A DNA stretch of 64,000 nt from Micromussa lordhowensis (Eukaryota; Cnidaria; Anthozoa; Scleractinia; Lobophylliidae): NCBI GenBank assembly GCA_964020085.1, contig OZ026600.1:15370823-15434822 (forward strand). Reading direction: 5' to 3'. A program made the translations under genes and the position numbers. Positions 1 to 10,940 of this stretch are shown here, piece after piece (the stretch's first letter is position 1; each line of letters starts with the position of its first letter). The notes under the pieces were generated by a model. It saw only the letters and a list, made by a program, of their open reading frames with translations. It did no database searches and was not told the origin of the DNA.

Positions 1-346
1 ATACAAACTCTAATGTCCCATGGGACAGCTCTACTATTGAAATTACAACAATAGAAGTTCGGAGCGCTTAATTTAAACACGCGGCTATAAATATTTTTGC
101 ACAACACATTTTCTTAAGAGACTTTATTGCTTGTTAATAGTGAATACTAAAAAAGTGATTCAAATACACAGAGATTTGAAATTAATAAAAATACATTTAT
201 TGACAATGAAAGCTTCAACAACTACGAAGTGTTTACCACAAAGTATCAGGAAATTGGGATGCAATGAACAATAAGACTGAAGTCCCCTTAACAAAGAAAT
301 AAACTCCAATAGAACAACAAACTACATATTGGCTTGAAATGCATCT

Positions 347-575
347 TTATTGAGCAAAACACAGTAGATCTTGTGGAATGGGTTGTTTCACAGACAATCG
401 ATTAAGCAAGAATTTCCACTTATCTATGGCTAGTTCTGTCGATTCTAGCCAATCAAATCCATCTGTATCTTTGAGATCTTTTTGGGTTTCCATCAGTTTT
501 TGGAAGGTGTAATCTTTCTTCATCGCTTGCATCCACCTTAATAAGACCTTAAGGCGGGGTAAACATGAAAGCTGT
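347..575 (-). CDS. Putative C-terminal exon of an unrecognised protein
   Basis: Open frame ending in TAA, preceded on the minus strand by an AACAG acceptor-like site near 576. It encodes about 76 residues of ordinary composition: basic start (PRLKVLLRW), then a charged, Trp-containing helix-like stretch (DGFDWLESTELAIDKW) and the ending PQDLLCFAQ. I do not recognise the family. The balanced composition is unlike the low-complexity AT-rich shadow frames nearby, which is why I keep it. It could belong to the same gene as the exon at 1314-1890, since both read leftward, but I cannot join them by splice phase. A chance ORF remains possible. Confidence 0.3.
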
Positions 576-1313
576 TTTGAGGTCGCTTAACAAGGGCCTT
601 TCTGCCAATATCTCGGTCACGTTTTAAGCGACACTAAATCTCTTTCCTTATCTCATTAACCACTGTTTGACGGTTTTGTGTAAATTTTTGGGTGAATTTT
701 GGGCATTTTTGGAAAGAGATTTTTTTCTCAAAGGATAGGTTAAATTGAGGAAAATATTTTTTAATAAGTAAAACCAGTGAGCAGCACTTCTGCGAACTGC
801 TTGAGTAGTAAAACTGTTTTATTTTCTCCTACGCGTTTCGTGTGACTAACGCACACTTCATCATGGAGTTTTACAATACAACATAGCATGCCACTGATAA
901 AGTAAAGAGAATTATTTTATATTTGTTAGCTGGCATGAGGCCGAAAGTAAGCTGAGTTTCTGGTAAGATAGTTATGAATTAGTCTGTTTGTCAATAGATT
1001 CTGAGTAAAAATATACCCGAAAAATTGTCATATGTACACATAATTTTGTTAAGGCTACAGAACAGTTATAGTTCACGATTTTTAAGCTTTTTATACAATA
1101 GCCTCTCCTACTAAACTATGCTAGAAGAGGCTTCAAAGATAGCACTTATTTTGTGCTTGTTCATTTTCTAACCGTAGAAAAAAGCAAAATTTTTAAAATT
1201 TTGTTAGTTTTAAATTTCTTGGCTGAAACACTTGATTAATAACACTCAAAAAGCCCTTGCAAAATTGGGCCAGTACACAGTTGTTGGTTGAAGCAATTTT
1301 CTCTTGGTGCGTC
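576..1313. other. No gene seen
   Basis: AT-rich sequence between two putative minus-strand exons. I see no repeat structure, RNA gene or convincing frame. If the two exons belong to one gene this is intron. Confidence 0.4.
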
Positions 1314-1890
1314 TTATGGCTTCGCCACTCTATGTATTTTGTTGTTCTTGCTCCAATGAAACCGCCAGCTAGGGAACCTAAAAGTTAACCTGCGCCATGG
1401 GAATGCATTGTTGAGAAAAGCTGGAAGGTTCCCTAAAAGGGGACGATGAGTGTATGCATTCTCCATAATAAAATTCACCTTCCTGAAGGTTGAGAAAACC
1501 CTTTCCAGAATTTGCTGAATTCCTGTAGCCAAATTGGTATGTTGAATATCTACTGGGTATTTGGGGGGGGGGAGCCTATAGTTCAATATAGCCCATAAGA
1601 AAATCAATGAAACACGTGACCAACCAAACAATTGTCCAATTAATGGGTCTTCTTTACAGTCGTAAAAGAACGCATCAAATCCATCTTTAGAAACCTGAAT
1701 GGTTGGAATCAGAGCTTCTCTATCTTTATGGCGACTTTGATAAACAAATGAAAATGTAATGGCAGAGGAGACCACTTGGGAGAATCGACACCCTTCAAGA
1801 ATGTCTCCTGTTGATTTTATTTTTCCTTCCACAGCAACTGAATTTCCAGGGGAGCCATCATCTGAAACGTAATAATGACACATTTGATTT
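1314..1890 (-). CDS. Putative internal exon of an unrecognised protein
   Basis: Long open minus-strand frame of about 190 codons. A TTTCAG acceptor-like site near 1882 precedes SDDGSPGNSVAVEGKIKS. The first 110 residues have a natural look (REALIPTIQVSKDGFDAFF, then FYDCKEDPLIGQLFGW and LWAILNYRL). The frame passes through a run of C residues (plus-strand G10 near 1561) and reads PPPKYP there, so a slip at that homopolymer could hide a frameshift. The rest (IQQILERVFSTFRKVNFIM) looks helical. No motif lets me name it. It may be transposon-derived, because similar orphan frames are common in such regions; that is inference. Confidence 0.35.
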
Positions 1891-3281
1891 TGGAACAACA
1901 CTGATGTTTCGGTCGTTCAACGTCCATCTTACATTTCAATTTGTAATGTACTTATGCAATATTCAAGAAATTATATACAAATTAACAACGATAGTGAAAG
2001 GAAACAAAAGGTGCTACGATGGAACCTCAGCCAAGGGACTGGGAAAGTTTGTTCCTTATATCGAGGGTTTGTCAGATTAAAAACCTCGAATTTTCGGGAA
2101 AACAACCAAAATGTTCGTTATATCGAGGTAAAGTTAATAATTAATTTTCAACGCCCAGCATTATATTTCCGGATCTGAAAAATTGACTCTCGTAGACAGA
2201 CAAACTTCTGCTGCCAACTTCATGTGAGCTTCGCACACATAATAAATACAGTTTTAGGCTACAATAATCACGAGTATTCAATTTCAAAATTAGAGAATGG
2301 GCGTTAAGTTTAGATCCTATAGATTGGAAGATTGGGTGCTAGTTGGTTTGTGCGAGTGGATTTTCTGCCTACGTTGTGTTGGCCGCTTCGCTTTTGTGTA
2401 CCACTTATCTCCACTTATCGGTTTTAAGATACTTCATTTCCCAGCCTTCAGTTAGCAAGGTCGGTTTTTTTTTCTTTTATAGCTTGTTTTGAGATGCGGT
2501 ACGTTGTCTGTTCAGTTGCATGAATTAAAAATCTATCTTCGTATCCTTCGTATTTAAGCTTATGCTTAATTGCATGTGTGTTTTCAGCTTCCTAATTTCG
2601 TGCAGGCCTTGAAAATATTGATTGCAGCTGTATTGTCTATTGATAACTTTTTTATCATTCCTTCAGGTGTCATTTCGGGAGTTATTTTGGTCACACAAGC
2701 CAACAAATCAAGTCTCAGCTTGTGGTTAGTGCAGGTTGAATGATCGACGCGGGTTGCCCTATACAGCGAAAGGATGGACACGCATTTGAACTCAACGTAA
2801 CGGTCTAAACACTATCTAAAATTAGTTGCGAGTGGCTTCCAGAATATCTAGCTTGTTTGTTTTAACAAATTTCGTGGTAAAACACTTGCCACAACACGAG
2901 GTATCAGAACAAATATTGTAGAGGGATTATTACAGTTTAAGATAAGAATACTACTCCAAATAACTTATATACTATTTTCTAATTAAAATTTCTCAAATTA
3001 CTCCAATTGTGAGTGCACAAAATGATGTCAAAAAGCTTATCTTTGAAAAGTGATTAATAGTGTTGACAGGGTTATTAGGGTGAAGTCTTATGTGGATAGC
3101 TTCCTTGATTCCACGTGAGTACCAGTGAGGATCTTGATCAATAAAGTTGACCTCGTTCCAAATTGGATCGTGGCCGGTCTCGTAGAAACGGTGGAGGTGT
3201 GGGTACGAGCGAGTCATATATCGTATTTATTATTGCATCCACCACGATGAACAAGAACAACAACCTTCCCCTTGGCAATAA
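1891..3281. other. No gene seen
   Basis: AT-rich stretch with only short frames. No terminal repeats, RNA gene or clear element found. Confidence 0.4.
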
Positions 3282-3342
3282 TGATGATGATGATGATGAT
3301 AATAATAACAACAACAACAACAATATAATAATAATGATAATA
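3282..3342. repeat. Compound GAT/AAT/AAC microsatellite
   Basis: Runs of GAT, then AAT, AAC and AAT triplets directly abut the retrotransposon remnant that starts near 3353. Open frames called across it (poly-Asp/Asn on plus, poly-Ser/Leu or poly-Ile/Val on minus) are artefacts of the triplet repeat. Confidence 0.9.
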
Positions 3343-3352
3343 AGGTTGCAAC

Positions 3353-3775
3353 TCATCTACACTGGAATGTCTGCAGGCAATACAATGTAGACACTGTAGA
3401 CAAGTGGTACGAGCATGATCCAAAAACAATAGTAGAAAAAGATGATATCACTATCCTCTATGACATGCCCACGCAGACACATAGAGCAATATCAGCGAAT
3501 CAACCAGACATTGTGATAATTATTAAACAAGAAAATGTATTCTCATCCGACAGGAATACCTTCATTAAAGTATCATAAAAGCTATCCAAATACAAAAGAC
3601 TTGGATAAATATCCCGTATGTGGCAGATGACGACTGCGGTAATGCCCGTTGTAGTATGTGCCCTTGGAATTATAAATAAATTAGGCACAGAAAAATAAAT
3701 CCACGAAATCCCAGGCAGGAGCAACTTGCAGGACTCGCGTACGCAAACTACTTATTTTCTAAACACACTAACAAA
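3353..3775 (+). pseudogene. Decayed C-terminal tail of a retrotransposon polyprotein
   Basis: Conceptual plus-strand reading gives HWNVCRQYNVDTVDKWYEHD, then ITILYDMPTQTHRAISANQP and DIVIIIKQENV..SDRNTFIKV. This is the pattern I know from C-terminal tails of cnidarian LINE-type reverse-transcriptase proteins (His-x3-Cys, DKWYEH, a restriction-endonuclease-like D..QT...I.A..PDIV). Stops and shifts interrupt the later part (around KLSKYKRLG, then MPVVVCALG), so it is dead. The rest of the element is absent: upstream is a microsatellite. Family name uncertain; the retrotransposon origin is fairly secure. Confidence 0.6.
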
Positions 3776-5951
3776 TATAGCCTGCATTGCAGGAAGGGGT
3801 AGGCATCAGTTGGCAAAAAACGCGAGGAAGCAGGGGAAGGAACAGCACACTATCCCGATTATCCCAATAAAGAAGCCTGTTTCCAATAAATAGCCCAGTC
3901 TAATTTCCTCACCCCGTAAAATTAAAAAAAGCAAAAAGGAAGTTACGCACACACAAGTATGCAGTGCGGACCAATTATAACTTATAACTTCTCACGCCAA
4001 CCTTTCTTTCAAACAGTACTCACTAGTTTTTGATGGCGTGACAGTGAAAATCCTCTATAGCTAGAATTAGAAACCAGTTATTTTCAATTTATTCGTCCAC
4101 ATTTCTGGACAAGAAAAAGGGCGGTTGTTGGCACAAACTTCTCCTTGTGCCTGATGTATGGTACATTTGTAGATCACTAACAAGGCTACCCCTAAGTAAC
4201 ATGCAATAATTGTTCGGCTTGGAATCCTGGTAATAATGATGTGGCAAAATAAACTTAAATTACATATTCAAGACTTGTACCAACCTTCTTCAAGCTCCAT
4301 TCTACGTGCAACAGCAGTGGCCGATGTGTCTGCAAGAAGAACAGAAAATCACTTACAGTGCCATCTGTCAGGGTTAAAAACAACCTTTTAAAAACTAATT
4401 TAAATTAATAGTGCCATTGTGACTCGCCAAAAATATAATGTAGTGCCATTAACAAGCAGTCAGTCTATTAATGAACTGAACCGTGAAATCGGTGGGAGTT
4501 TTTCAAAATGATGGGAATTACTCTCAAGCAATTCCCTTCTCTCTCTCATACCTCTAGCCCTCCTTTTATAGGGGGAGCAAGCTGAAATCAATCGGTCTGA
4601 CTGAGTTTAGAAAGGATATACGCTTGTTCTTTTGCTATTTGCTTCGGGAATCTTAAAAACACGTCTTACATATCTGCGGAGAATTTATTCCAAAGGTGTT
4701 ACACCGTGTGGCACTCATCAACTACAATGAGTGTAACACACTTGTTTGGCGCAGAATCTTCGTTCTATAACATGTTACTGAATTTTGCATCCAAAACGTC
4801 TTCCTTTTGACAAAATGATGGAAGGAATCCTCTTCTGTCTCCGCTATTTGTTCTTTCATGATGCTTTTGGGTGTCAAAATAATGACCACAACAAAATTGG
4901 CACCATTTGCATTTCTTTTGCTCTTCAATGCTTAGAGTTGATATATCAGAGTTTCTTCAAAACTGGTCGGCGAAATTGCAGCAACGTCTTGCGGCCAAAG
5001 GAGATGAACAGCAGCCTCTCTCTGTTCATCTTTGAGCAAAGAAACGTATAAATTTTTCTTAACATGATTCTACTTTAAAAACAACCGCTCCATCACGGCA
5101 TCGGTCAGTGATGACAACTGCTTAAAGTCGCAAAACGCGCCAGGACGCAATCATGATTGGCAATTGTCAAATGATGACACTTTTGTTGCCTTTCAACAAA
5201 AGGCAAAAGTTTGTTAACTAAAGGACTTGCTTTACTGGCCATGTTATCTACATCTATTCATGGATATTTTTTTCGATGCTGGACGGGATTTCAATTCTTT
5301 CTCACTCTCCACTGAGGTCAGATCCCTACTAGATCAGGATATTGCTTGGCTCCTACTCATAAAAGTCATCTGACAAAACATGGTTTGCAGCTCTTAAACC
5401 TTTTAGTGATTCGCCATTTTGGTCAGTTTGAGACCTGCTTTCCTGAGAATAATTTTGATCCTCTACTTCAAGTATCTTTTAAGTGCAATGAAGGAATGAA
5501 AATGTTTGTAATAACTTAAGTCCTAAGGATAGAACCATCGATATCAGACTTCGACTTGCTAGGCCAGTAATTTTAAGGGTGAGGAGACATAAAATAAACT
5601 GTGGATTTTGTCTCATGTGATAGAAATTAAGTGCATTACTGATAGATCTTCAACTCTGAAGTACTGTGTACATGTACACAACACATTCAGCTTTTTGTTG
5701 CAACTTATTTCTTCATCAGTAGTAACAATCAAAACGCTCAAGTGTTCTACCTACAAGCTTAAGCTTAATGATTATTTGTAAATGAATAATAGTTGCAAAC
5801 TTTATGCCGTAAACACATATCACAAGTTGGCTTGAAAGCCATTTTGATTTCCTACAGTGTATATCCAGTGTATATTGGGTGGCAACAAGGATGTAAACAC
5901 ATTAGCCGAATACGTCTATACCTTCTGGAAATAATAAGCAGCTGCCTTATA
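3776..5951. other. No gene seen
   Basis: Unique-looking AT-rich DNA. Frames at 4722-5051 on both strands overlap each other and have no recognisable motif. No inverted termini or RNA gene seen. Confidence 0.4.
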
Positions 5952-7374
5952 CAGTATTGTGCAAAAGAAATGCAAACGAAATGCGTCAAAATTCGCCCTT
6001 TGTTCACACGAATTTACGTCGAAAAATCAATGAACTTTCGAGAGAGATTTCGTTGGATTCTTCCCGAAAAATTAGTGAACTTCGTTGATTTTTCGCAATA
6101 ACGAAATTCGAAGTAGCGAATTTTCGATGTAGCGAAACAAAAGTTCAAAGTATCGAAGTTTGAAGTATAGTGAATTTTCAAGGATTGCACGAACTTGACA
6201 TGTAAACAAACAACGCGTTGGATTGAGTTTCCATGATAGCAATGATGCGATAGTTAAATGAACAAGTCTCGCTGACAGAACAGTTGCCTGCGACTTGTTT
6301 AAGCATTACTTGGGGCACAAATTGAACATTAACGTTATTGAAATTCTGCATTGATATTTGCTTCATCGCTGTGATAAAACAAATGGCTGCAATCTTAACT
6401 AGCAATGTTTACAGAAGCCCGCTTTCCCATGTAAAAAACCCGTTGAAACGAGATATATTTTGTGCAGACAGGATATTTATTTATAAGTTGATACTGTAAT
6501 TTCGTATCTAAGTGAACAAACTTAATTTGTTTTGACTTTCACTGAACATTCCCGTTCAAAACAGAAAACAACAAGATGCGTTTCCAGAGCTCATTTGCAG
6601 AAAACATTCATTGAACATCTTACCTTTCAAACAAAATTCTTGCTTTGTTTAAAAACTCATGAATCCAGATAAATTCCATTTCAGTTTGAAAACTCTTGAA
6701 TTCAGAAAAATTCCTTCACTCTGTCTCGTGATTTAAACATTTGGGGCTCACCATGTGACACGTATGCCATGTTGGCAAATTATTTGCGAGCCCACAGTAA
6801 CTTGGGCTGTGGCATTACCATGGCGCAAACATGGCTGTGTCAGCGAGTGGCCCCTGTGTTCAACAAACCTGAGCTAAGAAACCACCAAAGAACAACGGTG
6901 TAAGAGCTGCGATGCTTTCAACGTGAAGTAAACAGTAAAAGGAACCTTTGAAGTAATACAGGTGAGTCTTGTATAAACCTGTTCTATAAACGGACACGAG
7001 TTTTTTCGTAAAGCTTACACTGTAAAATGACATCAGAAAAGAATTGTCACGACAAATTCAAATTGGGCAGTTTATCGTCCAGAAAGTGCGTGGGAATGTT
7101 TGAGCAGGGCAAACAAAGAGCGAAATTGCGCTCAAATGTTGTCAGTCATTTATTGAACACTGCAAATTTTCACTCAAAAATTCGAAGTATATTTTCGTTC
7201 CGAACGAATTGTCGTTCGAAAATTCCCGTAGTTGGAAACAATAGGAATCACGAATTATCGTGACTTTTCGTTGAAAATTCGCTTCCATCGAAAATTCAAT
7301 ATTTTTTCGACGAAAAGCCAGGAAAAGCCGCGAATTTCGGCGAAATACGTTTGCATTACTTTTGCACAATACTG
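5952..7374. mobile_element. Non-autonomous Tc1/mariner-like element, TA-flanked
   Basis: The left end reads TA-CAGTATTGTGCAAAAG and the right end is its inverse, CTTTTGCACAATACTG-TA. About 27 of the first 28 inverted-repeat bases match, continuing into ATGCAAACG. A flanking TA at both ends plus CAGT termini is the Tc1/mariner signature (family knowledge). The 1423-bp body has no transposase frame. Its subterminal zones (5990-6170 and 7150-7340) are rich in repeated CGAAAATTCG-like words in both orientations. Frames inside (5793-6101, 7027-7453) are products of these repeats. Most likely a deletion derivative or MITE mobilised in trans. Confidence 0.7.
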
Positions 7375-8809
7375 TAGGAAACAATTTGCTGTTCTGTTGC
7401 CATTCTATCCTATTGGACGGGCAAGTAAAATTTAGCCAGAGCAAGAATGTCATCTGCCATACTTCCCCAGGCTGAAAAAAACCCCAAACAATATGGATCC
7501 CTGCACAGCCACCTTGTATGCTTATAAAGTGACCACATACTTTGTTTGGCCTTGTTTTAAACAGGCGAGTCAGAAGCTGGTGACTGATAAAACTATTTAT
7601 AATAAAGTTCAGATATTACGTGCACTCTGATTGGTTGAAATAGTGTGCTTTATGAGAGTATAAAACATGGAGCTAAAGCTGCCATGCCATCTGCCAATAC
7701 TTTGTTTTGAAAACTAATGCGTGGGGAATTTAATGGATTTTTCATCATAAAGCAAATAAAGAAGCCTTAACTGTGCTCTGTTCTATTGCAAAGTTCTTAG
7801 GCAGCAGTTAGAGCACCCAAGAAGTAGGGAGAAACACTCAGTCGACTAAGTCTTGCATTTCCCCCTACACTTCTTTTGTGCTTTACTGCTTCCTGCATGC
7901 TTTAAACAGAACAGAGTGCAGTCAAGGCTCCTTTATTTGTTAATTAAACACACGAGGGTGACTGTTTGGTTGGTTTTCAATAGCTGAGATTGGTGCATTT
8001 CAATTCTTGCTGCTCCATTGGGTTGTTCCCTCTGCAGTTTGGTATCATGTAGTTTATTGGCTGATAGGTTAATTGATGGGTTAATTGATGGTTTACATGC
8101 AGGGTCAAAGAGGCAATCATTTTACACAAGACTTCACCCTAGCAACATCAACAGGGATAATGGAATCAAAATTATAGATGGGAAGCACGATGCCCAATAT
8201 CAAGAAACAGAAGAGCTGACAACAGTTGGTTGAAAGGTGGATAACGTTATACAGCAGATAAATCCCTATCCAGTCAGTGGATGGTATAGTATGTTTTTCG
8301 GACACTTATTTCCTCAAAAAGATCAGATTGCAGTTACATAGGTGAGACAGAATTTTACCCAGCGCAAAAGCTTCAAGTAGCCACTGACTTACGCCAGGCG
8401 CCAGCTAAATTTGAAAACCCTGTGGATTAGGAGCCTCCCTCTCTGTCCCTCATTTTCTCTTGACATTGAGTACCACCCCTTTAAGCACTCTGCCAGTTAT
8501 TGTCACACATGCAGCTGCAGTACTGGTATGGCCACATATGAAAAGAGAAACTAGATGCATATTAACATTCACTCGGGCTTTGAGTTGGAAAGAAACTTTG
8601 TTTTTGGTGCATGGACTTGCATAAAGCTTTTGTTGTAATTATTGGTTTATCTTGTAACTGTTTGTCTTGGTATGCCAGAGATGCAGGGTTATGACATATT
8701 TATATAATAACCAATTCCATGCGCGCACTCTGATTGGTTGATCAGCTATGGTTTATTGTGCCAGTGAACCCAAGAAAAAACCGCGCGTCCTCCAACTTAT
8801 TATATAAAA
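7375..8809. other. No gene seen
   Basis: AT-rich sequence without a convincing gene. Words such as TGCACTCTGATTGGTTGA (7620) and GCGCACTCTGATTGGTTGAT (8724) recur, suggesting fragments of one repeat family. Confidence 0.4.
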
Positions 8810-8990
8810 GCAATAGACCACAAGTTTCTATGGTTTATAGGCAGATAAACCACTTGGAATGTTGGCAGAACACTCAAAGAATTTGTAAATCACTTGCCTG
8901 CGGCTCGTGATTTACAAATTCTTCTCGTGTTCTACCAACATCCCGTGTGGTTTATCAGCCTATAGCCCATAGAAACTTGTGGTCTATTGC
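8810..8990. repeat. Fold-back (hairpin) element
   Basis: Imperfect palindrome of about 180 bp. It begins GCAATAGACCACAAGTTTCT, ends with the inverse AGAAACTTGTGGTCTATTGC, and has a short loop around GCCTGCGGCTCG. Typical of a MITE or snapback repeat; no coding capacity. Confidence 0.75.
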
Positions 8991-10727
8991 TTAAGTATAC
9001 AGTGAGCTGAAAAAAATATCAACGGGTATGATATTTTCTTTCTCTTATGCTTCGACAAACTCGTTCACGACAGTTAAATATAAACTTCGTTTTTTTAACT
9101 ATTTTTTTACCATTTACATAACAGTACAATGTACATGTAGATGACATGGGTATACATGAAAGAATACACCCATAGACAAATTCTCTAACCTTTCTGCTCT
9201 TGATCCTTAGACTTTCAAACTTCGTATTGGTATTCTGCTTGGTTCACGATCGCATCTACATACCTTGTACACCATGAGATTTTCATTCATGCTTCTCTCT
9301 CAGCAATTTTTCTTACGCAAGATATGCAGAGAAAGTTTATACCCAAATTTATTGAGATTTGTATGGGGATGCCATACTGGTGCCCATCCGGATGGGCACC
9401 AACATGGCAGCCGGAAACCAACAGAAACATCTGTCACTGAGTTTTGCAATAAAAGCATGAATTTATCTCTCGAGGAACTCAAAAACATTAAAAATAAAAC
9501 TTTTCCTAATGCAACTGTTCAGATTGTCAAATTCTCCAAAATAAGTCACTTTTTTAACCAACATGACAGCTCTCCTGGCCATCATGTAAATGCAGTGTCA
9601 CGGAAAAGCTTGGAAATTCAAGCGTAGTCTATTACAAAACCATGAACCCACCTCGGGAGAAAAAATTTCTATGGATATTAGTTTTAAGCAGCTCTTCTAC
9701 ATCATAAAAGTAAAATCTCAGGAGGATCAATAGTTTTGTAGTTTGAATTTAAGTGACGTCATGTGAAAACCAAGAATAGCATGTTTCTCGATGAAAGGTT
9801 CACTCATAAGGTAAATGTTCAATCATAAAGAGATCTCTCATAAGGTTTGCTGACCGACCCGTTCCGGAAACGCTCCTCATCTTTTAGTGTGGGTCTACTG
9901 CGAACGCTGTGTGCATATTTTTTATCCATTTTGAGCATATTATACACAGTATTTGTGCTGATCTTCAACCGCATAAACTTTTCTTCGTCCACCATTACAC
10001 CATGCCATGTGCTCATAAATAATAACAATCTTTTAGTATCAGAGTCAAATTGTCGTGCATGCATATTAAGGACTTGACTATGATTTGATGCTGAACGACA
10101 AAAAAAATTCAACTTGGGCGTTTCCTTTGGAAAGCCCGAGTAAAAAGTGCATCCCCTTATCCTTGACCTGGACAAATTCAAATTGCCAAAACTAGTGACC
10201 TGGAGTCAAAGGAATCTCAAAATTCACATACCTGATGGACGAACAATCATGTCTAGCTCCCCATACCAGGCTTTCCCATTACCTACAAAAGGTACAAAAG
10301 TAAAACAAGTTAATCCAATTTAAGACCCTGTTCAGTGTTGGAAATAACAGTCCGTCATCAAAAATTCTGAATTAGTCACCATAATGGCGACTTAATTTCT
10401 CTGTGTTGGAAATAATGGTTATTTCCTCAGACTTTATGTCTTTCCAGAAATACATAGAGAAAGATCTTTTCTTCTAAAACATTCAAATAAGAAAAGAAGT
10501 CTGTGCATCCTTTTGCTTTGGTGTAAAGGACTCTCTCACATCCGCAAACTTCAAAATGACTGACCATGTTCGAAAGGAAAAATATAATGGGCAGAGTATA
10601 GGGTTTGGACGCCTGGATGTTGTTTACACAAGGTAGATTGTTAACGAACCGATGTACATGTTTACCTGTATCAGCATGCATTTTAGCAGTTAGCACGGTT
10701 AGGTCGGTTCTTGCCTTAGGTTTGCTT
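8991..10727. other. Probable dispersed repeat, no gene
   Basis: 9340-9560 looks like a noncoding dispersed repeat (GGCAGCCGGAAACCAACAGA, with an inner palindrome GGTGCCCATCCGGATGGGCACC at about 9382-9403). The minus-strand frame at 9819-10181 has no recognisable domain or clear splice signals, so I do not call it a gene. Confidence 0.35.
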
Positions 10728-10818
10728 GAGGTTAGTTTTCACTCCATTTTGCTGGCAGTTAGTTTCACTCCATTTTGCTTGCAGTTAGTAAATCACTCCA
10801 TTTTGCTTGCAGTTAGCA
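10728..10818. repeat. Short tandem repeat, about 30 bp x 3
   Basis: Three imperfect copies of a unit containing CACTCCATTTTGCTTGCAG follow each other. Confidence 0.8.
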
Positions 10819-10878
10819 AGCCATCCTCGATCAAAGACTGGCTTTTACAAGGATGAGAACTGAATAGCGAGTAGTTAC

Positions 10879-10893
10879 GGAGTACTACTACAG

Positions 10894-10940
<47 letters not shown>
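10879..10940. repeat. (ACT)n microsatellite
   Basis: About 20 ACT triplets with small interruptions at the 5' side. Confidence 0.95.

Noticed and set aside
3138..3429. Overlapping frames on both strands with poly-Asp/Asn, poly-Ser/Leu and poly-Ile/Val
   Set aside because: Products of a triplet microsatellite, with no flanking coding signal.
9819..10181. 120-codon minus-strand frame
   Set aside because: No domain, no clear splice or start signals, and low-complexity AT-rich surroundings; chance ORF cannot be excluded.
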